Positions 1 to 5,690 of a stretch of 14,828 nucleotides of DNA are shown here, piece by piece. The stretch comes from Methylococcaceae bacterium (GTDB lineage Bacteria; Pseudomonadota; Gammaproteobacteria; Methylococcales; Methylomonadaceae). Position 1 is the stretch's first letter, and every line of letters starts with the position of its first letter. A program made the translations under genes and the position numbers. The notes under the pieces were generated by a model that was not told the origin of the DNA, did no database searches, and saw nothing but the letters and a program-made list of their open reading frames with translations. The stretch lies in contig JAKIUK010000089.1 in the NCBI GenBank assembly GCA_021647585.1, positions 1-14,828 of the forward strand. The letters run 5' to 3'.

Positions 1-63
1 CTAAGTAAGGCGCAACCATTAAACCCCTGCGGGGCAATAAAAAATAATTGCTCGGAATTTTAG
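1..63 (+). CDS. Possible 3' end of a reading frame entering from the left edge
   Basis: Frame 1 is open from base 1 to the TAG at 61-63 and would encode 20 C-terminal residues (Leu-Ser-Lys-Ala-Gln and so on). The stop lies about 60 bp inside the presumed IS end, a spacing that would fit the last gene of an IS21-like element. Twenty open codons in AT-rich DNA can also occur by chance, so this is only a candidate. Confidence 0.2.
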   Translation, partial: LSKAQPLNPCGAIKNNCSEF

Positions 64-126
64 AAAAACATAAAAGCGGACACTTCTACTTTGCAGGAAT
101 GCGGACATTTCTACTTGGGGTTGACA
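1..126. mobile_element. Terminal segment of an IS21-like insertion sequence (solo end or relic)
   Basis: Two near-identical 16-mers, gcggacacttctactt (76-91) and gcggacatttctactt (101-116), lie in tandem with a 25-bp period. They are followed by a tip that reads TGTCAACCCC on the other strand and ends at about 126. Several direct repeats just inside a TGT tip are characteristic of IS21-family ends. An open frame runs from the window edge to a TAG at 61-63, about where an istB 3' end would sit, but its 20 residues are too few to recognise. The rest of the element, if any, lies left of the window. The family is inferred from repeat architecture, not from a transposase. Confidence 0.5.
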
Positions 127-149
127 GAATTTTAAAGTAGTCCTGTGAT
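121..149 (+). promoter_or_regulatory. Possible outward promoter with its -35 in the IS end
   Basis: The IS tip contains a perfect -35 hexamer TTGACA (121-126), followed after 17 bp by TGTGAT (144-149), a 4/6 match to TATAAT. IS21 is known to carry a -35 box in one end that can form a promoter with flanking DNA or with a second copy. No gene on this strand follows within 500 bp, so any transcript would run into the repeats and then antisense to iscA. Confidence 0.3.
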
Positions 150-355
150 AAAAGACGGTTTTCATTAAAGATTAAAACCTTGAATACCCAACAATTCAAA
201 AGCACGACGGATTAAACAGGACTACATTGCTGAACGTTAAAAGCAGTTTGTACTTACGTACATTTGATAACCCTGTTACTTCCTGCCCAAATCTTTCAAC
301 CGCTAATAAGTGGCAAAAAATGTAAGAAGAGAAGCAAGATGAATTCTTGTCGCAC

Positions 356-468
356 GGGGACAGACCACGATTAATTAAAATATAATAGCGAATGTTTTCA
401 ATTGATCCACTAAAAAAGAAGCATTAAGTTTAATTCAGAAAAAGTGAAATTAATCGTGGTCTGTCCCC
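356..468. repeat. 113-bp element with perfect 21-bp inverted arms (GGGGACAGACCACG type)
   Basis: The left arm (356-376) begins GGGGACAGACCACGATTAAT. The right arm (448-468) is its exact reverse complement over all 21 bases, ending GTGGTCTGTCCCC. The 71-bp interior is AT-rich and encodes nothing. Arms of this kind, starting with a G-rich tetranucleotide, resemble the palindromic sequences associated with Y1/REP-associated tyrosine transposases (RAYTs) or MITEs. No transposase is present here, so it would be a non-autonomous copy. In RNA the arms would form a very stable hairpin followed by CTATTTTT, so it could also act as a terminator. Confidence 0.6.
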
Positions 469-500
469 TATTTTTCGCCCTATTTTTTCCTATTTTTTCG
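465..500. repeat. Short T-rich tandem repeat (about 11 bp x 3)
   Basis: Three imperfect copies of a CCCTATTTTTTC-like unit follow directly from the right arm of the 113-bp inverted repeat. The first copy probably belongs to that element's conserved flank, and the next two look like slippage duplications. No function is apparent beyond supplying T-runs to a possible plus-strand terminator. Confidence 0.4.
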
Positions 501-606
501 ATACCAAGTTTAATAAAGACGCTCCGTGAAACTGATTTCGCTGGGGAATAATCGGCTGTTTAAGAATATCCAAGCTTTACTGTGATTCTCTCTGGGGAAG
601 TTGAAA

Positions 607-636
607 GCGAACTTTTAGTTCGCCATAAACTAAAAC
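607..636. terminator. Weak or alternative hairpin beyond the isc operon
   Basis: GCGAAC (607-612) pairs perfectly with GTTCGC (618-623) across a 5-base loop. TTTTAGTT (613-620) can instead pair with AACTAAAA (628-635), so the two stems exclude each other. It lies about 55-70 bp downstream of the minus-strand iscA stop and is the only compact stem there. On the minus strand it is followed by only a short TTTC, so as an intrinsic terminator it is poor. Confidence 0.3.
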
Positions 637-676
637 TAATTTGAAGGCTGTCAGAAGTTAAATCTTCCCTAAAAAT

Positions 677-1000
677 CTAAACAGAAAAACTTTCTCCGCA
701 ACCACACTCTCCGGTTGCATTGGGATTATTAAATTTAAAAGCTTCGTTGATTCCCTCTTTTACATAATCCAGTTCTATCCCATCCAACTTATCCAGATCA
801 TCTTCTTTAACCAGTACCTTAACACCATACTGTTCAAAAACAGTTTCATTGCTTGCTTTTTCTTCTGCATAATCCAATACATAGGAAAACCCCGAACAAC
901 CAGAAACTTTAACACCCAGTTTTAAACCTATTCCGACCCCCCGTTTTTGCAATTGTTTTTCAATTTGCTTTGCTGCATTTTCAGTTAGGGTAATTGACAC
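677..1000 (-). CDS. iscA: IscA, A-type iron-sulfur cluster carrier
   Basis: This 107-residue HesB/IscA-family protein holds and passes on Fe-S clusters or iron in the cytoplasm. The length equals that of E. coli IscA, and the three conserved cluster cysteines are present: C35 in the SGCSG motif and C99/C101 in the C-terminal ECGCGES motif. The N-terminal MSITL and the VKEGINEAFKF segment also match the IscA branch rather than ErpA or SufA. The start is GTG (998-1000) behind a good AAGGTGAG ribosome-binding site. It is the last gene of the iscR-iscS-iscA unit, 16 bp after the iscS stop. In most gammaproteobacteria iscU lies between iscS and iscA, and here it is missing. Confidence 0.93.
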   Translation of the reverse strand: MSITLTENAAKQIEKQLQKRGVGIGLKLGVKVSGCSGFSYVLDYAEEKASNETVFEQYGVKVLVKEDDLDKLDGIELDYVKEGINEAFKFNNPNATGECGCGESFSV

Positions 1001-1016
1001 GATTTCTCACCTTTTC

Positions 1017-2120
1017 TTAGACTAAAGACTTTAGTACTTCAATAAATTGTTTAACTTCTGTTTCCGTATTCGTTTGCCCAAGGCTGATACGAATGGCACT
1101 TTTAGCAAACTTATACTCTATGCCCATTGCTGTTAACACAGTACTGGCTCTTCCTCCACCTGAGGTGCAGGCTGAACCACTGGACACTGCAATATTTTTC
1201 TGATCAAGTTGCATAAGCAACATTTCACCATCCATCCCGGGAATACCAAATTGCACGGTATTTGGTATCCGTTCTACCCGTTCAGCAAAAATAACCAACT
1301 CGGGAATAGACTTTAAACCTTGTTGTAACATGTTTCTTAGCATTAATAAATGCTCAGTACGTTGATCTAACTCCAGCAATGCTAATTCAGCTGCTTTACC
1401 AAATCCCACGATAGCGGCTACATTTTCAGTGCCTGATCGTCTATTATTCTCCTGACCCCCTCCAACTAGCAAAGGTTCAATGGCAATATCTTTATCTATC
1501 ACTAATGCGCCGCACCCCTTAGGTCCATATATTTTATGACTGGATAAGGACATCAAATTTACGCCTAGCTTTCTAAAAGACACTGGAATTTTACCCAACG
1601 CTTGTACCGCATCTGTATGTAGTACAACTTGCTTATCTTTCAATAAGTGGGCAGCTGATGCTATATCCTGAATCACTCCATTTTCATTGTTTGCCAGCAT
1701 GATAGAAACAATCGCAGGCTTATTTTGTTGCTGAAACAAAGCATCTAATGCGGATGAGGATACCAGCCCATTTTGATCAACAGAAATTTCAAAACAATAA
1801 TCTCTTTGCCTGTTTTTTCTGGCTGGCTCAATAATTGAGGGATGTTCTACTGCTGAAAACGCTATGGGTAAATCTGAACTCACTGTTTTTAATGCCAGAT
1901 TATTCGCTTCTGTACCTCCACTGGTAAAAATAACTTGTGCAGCTGAAACACCAACTGCAGTAGCAACTTGCTCTCTGGCTACATCAATGGCGCTACGTAC
2001 TACTCTACCTACACGATATAATGCAGATGGATTACCGTAGAAAGTATTGAAATACGGTAACATCGCTTCAATTACACGCTCATCTAATGGCGTTGTCGCA
2101 TTATGATCAAAATAGATCAT
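1017..2120 (-). CDS. iscS: IscS/NifS-type cysteine desulfurase (short form)
   Basis: This PLP enzyme of the class V aminotransferase fold converts cysteine to alanine and donates the sulfur as a persulfide for Fe-S clusters. Visible residues are SGGTE (67-71), H93, the HTDAVQ cofactor motif (168-173), the PLP lysine K196 in SSHKIYGPKG, and the catalytic C318 in SSGSACTSG. At 367 residues it is about 37 shorter than E. coli IscS (404). The protein ends soon after the IRISLG segment and lacks the C-terminal extension that contacts IscU in E. coli. After the active Cys it has GGGRAS where IscS proteins usually read a SLEPS-like sequence. The ATG abuts the iscR stop (TAAATG) with no clear Shine-Dalgarno, suggesting translational coupling. 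Its position after iscR supports the name, though NifS-like is equally fair. Confidence 0.88.
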   Translation of the reverse strand: MIYFDHNATTPLDERVIEAMLPYFNTFYGNPSALYRVGRVVRSAIDVAREQVATAVGVSAAQVIFTSGGTEANNLALKTVSSDLPIAFSAVEHPSIIEPARKNRQRDYCFEISVDQNGLVSSSALDALFQQQNKPAIVSIMLANNENGVIQDIASAAHLLKDKQVVLHTDAVQALGKIPVSFRKLGVNLMSLSSHKIYGPKGCGALVIDKDIAIEPLLVGGGQENNRRSGTENVAAIVGFGKAAELALLELDQRTEHLLMLRNMLQQGLKSIPELVIFAERVERIPNTVQFGIPGMDGEMLLMQLDQKNIAVSSGSACTSGGGRASTVLTAMGIEYKFAKSAIRISLGQTNTETEVKQFIEVLKSLV

Positions 2121-2603
2121 TTACGCAGACAGTTTATCCCGAGTAGTTAAATTCACGATATGTTCCATTTTCTTATCTTGTCTTTTAGCTACTACAGAAA
2201 CAGGATCCCTTAGCATAATTTCGCCCAAACTGATTCCTGAAAGATAAGTGCGAATTTGATCACTCAACCCCATCCACAAATCATGTGTCAAACAGGACTG
2301 ACCTTCCTGGCAGTCTCCTTTTCCACCGCATTTAGTTGAATCAACCGGCTCATCAACAGCAGCAATAATGTCTGCAATATTTATTTCAACTGCCTCTCTA
2401 CTCAACTTATAACCACCGCCAGGCCCTCTAACCCCAGTGACCATTCCTGCCTTGCGTAAGCGAGCAAATAGCTGTTCAAGGTATGACAATGAAATCGTTT
2501 GTCGTGTAGCAATATCAGTTAATGTAACGGGCTTATTTTGACTATGAAATGCCAAATCAAGCATTGCAGTCACTGCATAACGCCCTTTTGTAGTGAGTCG
2601 CAT
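2121..2603 (-). CDS. iscR: IscR, Rrf2-family Fe-S cluster-sensing regulator
   Basis: This 160-residue winged-helix repressor/activator binds a [2Fe-2S] cluster and sets expression of Fe-S assembly genes according to cluster demand. The N-terminal MRLTTKGRYAVTAM signature and the helix-turn-helix with SLSYLEQLFARLRKAG (39-53) are typical. The cluster ligands C92, C98, C104 and H107 sit at the same positions as in E. coli IscR. The start ATG (2601-2603) has an AAGGA ribosome-binding site 7 bases upstream. A near-consensus sigma70 promoter and an IscR type 1-like site lie just upstream, indicating autorepression when cluster-loaded. It is the first gene of the iscR-iscS-iscA unit. Confidence 0.95.
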   Translation of the reverse strand: MRLTTKGRYAVTAMLDLAFHSQNKPVTLTDIATRQTISLSYLEQLFARLRKAGMVTGVRGPGGGYKLSREAVEINIADIIAAVDEPVDSTKCGGKGDCQEGQSCLTHDLWMGLSDQIRTYLSGISLGEIMLRDPVSVVAKRQDKKMEHIVNLTTRDKLSA

Positions 2604-2639
2604 GAAAATATCCTTAAAAACTTATTAAAAGTAAGGGAT

Positions 2640-2668
2640 ACTATAAATAAACCTAGTATTTTAGTCAA
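2640..2668 (-). promoter_or_regulatory. Sigma70 promoter of iscR-iscS-iscA
   Basis: On the minus strand, TTGACT (2663-2668) and TATAGT (2640-2645) are separated by exactly 17 bp, each one mismatch from consensus. Transcription would start near 2633, giving a leader of about 30 bases before the iscR ATG. The -35 box lies inside the IscR-like site at 2648-2672. Confidence 0.75.
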
Positions 2669-2672
2669 GTAT
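2648..2672 (-). promoter_or_regulatory. IscR type 1-like binding site overlapping the -35 box
   Basis: Read on the minus strand from 2672, the first 16 positions (ATACTTGACTAAAATA) match the published IscR type 1 consensus (ATASYYGACTRWWWYAGTCRRSTAT) completely, while the right half matches only in part. Overlap with the -35 hexamer and most of the spacer is the arrangement expected for repression by holo-IscR. The match was made by eye against the E. coli consensus, and binding in this organism is inferred. Confidence 0.6.
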
Positions 2673-2703
2673 TATGATCATTCAATTCTCAGCAATCAAC
2701 TTC

Positions 2704-2742
2704 TTAGGGAAGTGGTAATAAATAATCATTCAATCTCACTTA
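2704..2742 (-). repeat. 39-bp dispersed repeat, copy A, ending on the cysE stop codon
   Basis: This segment matches 7358-7396 at 34 of 39 positions without gaps, including an unbroken 18-base core (gtggtaataaataatcat). The last three bases of both copies are the TAA stop of a minus-strand gene, here cysE. It occupies the cysE-iscR gap, upstream of the iscR promoter. Its function is unknown. Confidence 0.6.
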
Positions 2743-3486
2743 TTCTTTAATTTCACAATCATCAAGTGTAGGAATATCCTGCTCCTTATATTCCAGCCCC
2801 GCTTCATTTAAAACGCGCCTCATACTATCTAACTGCTTATCCATCAAATGTATGTGATCCAACATATGATTGATTGCATGCGCAACGGGATCCGGCATAT
2901 CAGCTGTTGCTCCATAGGCATTAAAGCCCATTTTACTGGCTATTTTTTCACGCTGTTTATTGGTTTTTTTTACGCCACTATCTATTATATGGCCGGGAAT
3001 GCCTACAACCGTTGCTCCTGTAGGCACAGGCTTCACCACAACAGAATTTGAACCAATCCTTGCTCCTGCACCAATTTCTATGGGGCCTAGTACTTTTGCT
3101 CCGGCACCGACCACCACACCATCATGCAAGGTTGGATGACGCTTACCCTTGTCCCAGGATGTGCCTCCTAAAGTTACACCATGATAAAGTGTACAATCAT
3201 CTCCAATGATAGCTGTTTCTCCTATTACAACGCCCATTCCATGATCTATAAAAAAACGACGTCCTATGGTTGCACCTGGATGAATTTCAATCCCTGTTAA
3301 CCATCGCCCCATATGCGAGATAAAACGTCCCAGCCATCTTAACTTTTTCAGCCAGCAAAAATGGGCCAGACGATGAATGATTAACGCATGAAAGCCAGGA
3401 TAAGTGGTGATTACTTCAAAAACGCTTTGTGCCGCAGGATCCCGTTCAAAAACACAATTAATTTCTTCTTTAATTCGACTCAACAT
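2740..3486 (-). CDS. cysE: CysE, serine O-acetyltransferase
   Basis: It acetylates L-serine with acetyl-CoA to O-acetylserine, the committed step of cysteine synthesis in the cytoplasm. The N-terminal helical domain (FERDPAA, YPGFHALIIHRLAH) is followed by a left-handed beta-helix of hexapeptide repeats (about 70-165). Counting from a GTG nine bases further upstream (3493-3495), E70, H85 and H120 fall in register with E. coli D143, H158 and H193. I prefer the ATG at 3484-3486 (248 aa): it gives MLSRIKEE, the usual start of the short EpsC-like CysE class, and has GTGA upstream. The GTG start directly abuts the trmJ stop and would give 251 aa. It lies between trmJ and iscR, as in Pseudomonas and Azotobacter, and supplies cysteine for IscS. 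The stop codon lies inside dispersed repeat copy A. Confidence 0.93.
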   Translation of the reverse strand: MLSRIKEEINCVFERDPAAQSVFEVITTYPGFHALIIHRLAHFCWLKKLRWLGRFISHMGRWLTGIEIHPGATIGRRFFIDHGMGVVIGETAIIGDDCTLYHGVTLGGTSWDKGKRHPTLHDGVVVGAGAKVLGPIEIGAGARIGSNSVVVKPVPTGATVVGIPGHIIDSGVKKTNKQREKIASKMGFNAYGATADMPDPVAHAINHMLDHIHLMDKQLDSMRRVLNEAGLEYKEQDIPTLDDCEIKE

Positions 3487-3495
3487 AAATTTCAC

Positions 3496-4221
3496 TTATT
3501 TATTATGATTCTGTGAAAACCTGAGTATACCTCTGAGTATATCCAGCTCTTTTGTATCAAGTGCAATACGGTTAAAAATCCTGCGTAACCGTCGCATAAT
3601 CGATTGTGATTTATCTTCATGTAAAAAACCAATATCAGTAAGTGTTTGCTGGAAATGCTCATAAAACAACTCCATTTGCTTCATAGTTGCCAAAGACTCG
3701 TCACCTTTATCACCAATTGTGTTTTCTACTCTCTGCCCAGAAGCAACAAATAATTCATAGCATACCACTTGCACCGCAGCTGCCAGGTTTAATGAACTAT
3801 ATTCAGAGTTACAAGGAATACGTAATAAATAGTGGCATAAATCCAGCTCATGATTTTTTAATCCTGAATTCTCACGACCAAAAACAACTGCTATTTTCGC
3901 TATTGACGTTGTCCCTGTAACAAATTTTTCCGCACATTCTCTTGCTGTTAACACCGGCCAACTGATTGTTCTATCCCTTGCACTGGCCCCCAGTACAACC
4001 TGGCAATCTGCAACTGCGTCCTGCAAACTGTCATAAATAATCGCTGAACTTAGTATATTATCTGCACCTGATGCTCTGGACGTTGCATCTGCACTAGGAA
4101 ATGTTTTTGGTGACACCAGACAAAGATTTTCTATTGTCATGTTTTTCATGGCCCGAGCAACTCCACCAATATTGCCAGGATGAGAAGTTTCTACTAATAC
4201 AATTTTAATATGTGAAAGCAC
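3496..4221 (-). CDS. trmJ: TrmJ, tRNA Cm32/Um32 2'-O-methyltransferase
   Basis: This SPOUT-class enzyme uses SAM to methylate the 2'-OH of residue 32 in tRNA anticodon loops. From the preferred GTG start (4219-4221; 241 aa) the N-terminus reads MLSHIKIVLVETSHPGN, which aligns position for position with E. coli TrmJ and places the conserved R23. The SAM-knot motifs FGRENSGL (about 114-121) and EYSSLNLAAAVQ (about 140-151) are intact, and a helical C-terminal extension follows. The frame stays open upstream to a TTG at 4246-4248 (250 aa), but that start lacks a ribosome-binding site and would lie inside the promoter region. It heads a minus-strand unit with cysE and diverges from suhB. Confidence 0.92.
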   Translation of the reverse strand: MLSHIKIVLVETSHPGNIGGVARAMKNMTIENLCLVSPKTFPSADATSRASGADNILSSAIIYDSLQDAVADCQVVLGASARDRTISWPVLTARECAEKFVTGTTSIAKIAVVFGRENSGLKNHELDLCHYLLRIPCNSEYSSLNLAAAVQVVCYELFVASGQRVENTIGDKGDESLATMKQMELFYEHFQQTLTDIGFLHEDKSQSIMRRLRRIFNRIALDTKELDILRGILRFSQNHNK

Positions 4222-4244
4222 TTGCAGAACTCTTTTTGATAAAA

Positions 4245-4289
4245 ACAAAACACTATAACAAAAGATTTGTTATCCTAAACAAGTTTTGT
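4245..4289. promoter_or_regulatory. Operator-like palindrome between trmJ and suhB
   Basis: ATAACAAA (4255-4262) and TTTGTTAT (4266-4273) form a perfect 8-bp dyad around AGA. A second pair, ACAAAAC (4245-4251) and GTTTTGT (4283-4289), encloses it. A possible trmJ promoter on the minus strand has TATAGT (4252-4257) overlapping the left arm and TTGTTT (4277-4282) at a long 19-bp spacing. A dyad over a -10 box suits a repressor site, but no regulator is identifiable. Confidence 0.4.
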
Positions 4290-4312
4290 AACTGCTCATT
4301 AAAAATTCGACT

Positions 4313-5107
4313 ATGCACCCAATGTTAACTATCGCTGTTCGTGCCGCAAGAAATGCGGGAGGCTTGATTCAAAGGTCTTCCGAAAATCTTGGCCGACTAA
4401 CAATTGATAAAAAAAGCAAGAATGACTTTGTATCAGAAGTCGACTACATAGCCGAACAAGAAATTATTCAAGTGATTAAATACGCTTATCCTGATCACTC
4501 TATTCTGGCCGAAGAAAGTGGTGAACATAAAGGCAACCATTATACATGGATTATTGATCCTCTAGATGGTACAACAAATTTCTTACACGGCTACCCTCAA
4601 TATGCCGTCTCAATTGCCTTAAAAAACAAAAGTAAAATTGAACTTGGGGTAGTTTACGATCCACTACGGGATGAGCTATTTACTGCCGAGAAAGGCGGTG
4701 GAGCCATGCTTAACAATCGCCGCATCAGAGTTAGCAAACAAACTGACTTAAGTACTGCTCTTTTAGGTACTGGTTTCCCTTTTAAGTTTCCTCAGCACCT
4801 TGATGCTTATATTGAAATGTTTCGTACATTAACACCCACTACCGCAGGTATTAGACGAGCCGGCTCCGCTGCGCTGGACCTGGCTTATCTCGCAACAGGC
4901 AGGTTAGACGGCTTTTGGGAAATAGGCCTTAAAGAATGGGATATGGCTGCCGGCATTTTATTGGTTCAAGAAGCAGGAGGCGTAGTAACAGACTTCTCTT
5001 TTAATGATCAATATTTAAAATCTGGAAATATTATTACCGGAAACCCAAAGATGCATCAAGCTATCTATCAGGCAATTGAACCCTATGTTACGGATCAATT
5101 GAAATAA
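4313..5107 (+). CDS. suhB: SuhB-type inositol monophosphatase
   Basis: A 264-residue Mg2+-dependent phosphatase of the inositol monophosphatase family. In E. coli SuhB also joins the rRNA antitermination complex through NusA. Metal and catalytic residues are all present: E67 in AEESGE, D82 and D85 in IDPLDGTTNF, and D210 in EWDMAAG. The length matches E. coli SuhB (267). The ATG at 4313 gives the typical MHPMLTIAVRAARNAG start; no Shine-Dalgarno is visible, and an in-frame ATG follows three codons later. It diverges from trmJ, a gammaproteobacterial synteny, and faces a convergent gene across a strong hairpin. Confidence 0.94.
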   Translation: MHPMLTIAVRAARNAGGLIQRSSENLGRLTIDKKSKNDFVSEVDYIAEQEIIQVIKYAYPDHSILAEESGEHKGNHYTWIIDPLDGTTNFLHGYPQYAVSIALKNKSKIELGVVYDPLRDELFTAEKGGGAMLNNRRIRVSKQTDLSTALLGTGFPFKFPQHLDAYIEMFRTLTPTTAGIRRAGSAALDLAYLATGRLDGFWEIGLKEWDMAAGILLVQEAGGVVTDFSFNDQYLKSGNIITGNPKMHQAIYQAIEPYVTDQLK

Positions 5108-5110
5108 GCA

Positions 5111-5147
5111 AAAAAAGGATATGTGTTAATTTTATAGCTAACACATA
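5111..5147 (-). terminator. Rho-independent terminator between convergent genes
   Basis: TATGTGTTA (5120-5128) and TAACACATA (5139-5147) form a perfect 9-bp stem around a 10-base loop. On the minus strand it is followed by TCC and seven Ts (complement of A5111-5117), so it should end transcripts from the 141-aa protein gene. On the plus strand the nearest T-run (5161-5167) is 13 bases past the stem, so termination of suhB is possible but weaker. Confidence 0.7.
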
Positions 5148-5165
5148 CTTCTTACTTGAATTTTT

Positions 5166-5591
5166 TTATCTTGGCCTAATCGAAAAAACGGATAAAGCAG
5201 CACCAAAATCCACCCCGCGCCCTATTCCAGATATCGCTAAAGATACCTCACCCTTAGTCATAACCTGCGCTTCAGCAGAAGCTGTAACACCCGCATGTAC
5301 ATCCAGAGCAATATAATCTCCATAGATTTCATTGACATTAAAAACGCCAGAAAACCTGCCTTTTCCCTTATTTATTTCTGACTTGCCAAGGGTTAAACCA
5401 CCACCTCTGATTATAATTGCAACATTTGCACTCTGTCCATTACTGCAATGTACAGCCCCAGCACCCTTATATTCTTTGTAAAATATAGACCAACCTTTAA
5501 CACTGTAAGTCAATCTACAGGATACCATTTGCGCATTTACTGGAAACGAAAATAAGCTAGCAAATATTATTTGTAATATTAATTTTTTCAT
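5166..5591 (-). CDS. Small secreted protein of unknown function
   Basis: A 141-residue protein I do not recognise. It begins with a clear Sec signal peptide (MKK, hydrophobic run, likely cut after VNA at residue 20). The mature part of about 120 residues is glycine-rich and looks all-beta, with two cysteines (C25, C49) that could form a disulfide in the periplasm. There are two GGG/GKG turns (GGGLTLGKSEINKGKGRFSG, 63-82). The general look (Cys, GxGAVHCSNG, GLTLG) recalls small exported DUF992-like proteins, but I cannot claim membership. The ATG has an AGGAG ribosome-binding site six bases upstream. It is the third of three neighbouring exported proteins on this strand and has its own terminator. 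Confidence 0.75.
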   Translation of the reverse strand: MKKLILQIIFASLFSFPVNAQMVSCRLTYSVKGWSIFYKEYKGAGAVHCSNGQSANVAIIIRGGGLTLGKSEINKGKGRFSGVFNVNEIYGDYIALDVHAGVTASAEAQVMTKGEVSLAISGIGRGVDFGAALSVFSIRPR

Positions 5592-5641
5592 TATTTACTC
5601 CTAATTGTCTGATCACCTCACTCCTTAGAGTAATAAGAAGC

Positions 5642-5676
5642 ATTTAGGTAATCTGGCGAAATAAAGTTACCTTAAT
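5642..5676 (-). terminator. Hairpin beyond the pentapeptide-repeat gene
   Basis: AGGTAA (5646-5651) and TTACCT (5667-5672) pair around a 15-base loop, and the stem extends three further pairs past one T/T mismatch. It starts about 15-20 bases after the minus-strand stop of the pentapeptide gene. Only a weak U-tract follows, so it may stabilise the mRNA end more than terminate. Part of it resembles the dispersed 39-bp repeat. Confidence 0.3.
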
Positions 5677-5690
5677 CTCACTTAATTCTA

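Larger units (their letters stand above)
127..676. other. Gene-free stretch rich in inverted repeats
   Basis: No open frame of useful length with a ribosome-binding site was seen. The stretch holds a 10-bp inverted repeat (137-146 with 216-225) enclosing a 6-bp hairpin (157-162 with 174-179), the 113-bp inverted-repeat element at 356-468, a T-rich tandem repeat (about 465-500), and a hairpin at 607-623. It separates the IS end from the 3' end of the isc operon and looks like a landing zone for small mobile or REP-type sequences. Confidence 0.5.

Noticed and set aside
84..92. Shared tctactttg between the IS end and the 12-bp arm at 8607
   Set aside because: Nine bases, and the contexts differ on both sides; likely chance or a loose common motif, not evidence of the same element.
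2538..2750. 70-codon plus-strand ORF over the iscR start and promoter
   Set aside because: It is antisense to the iscR coding start and promoter and resembles no family; it is a shadow.
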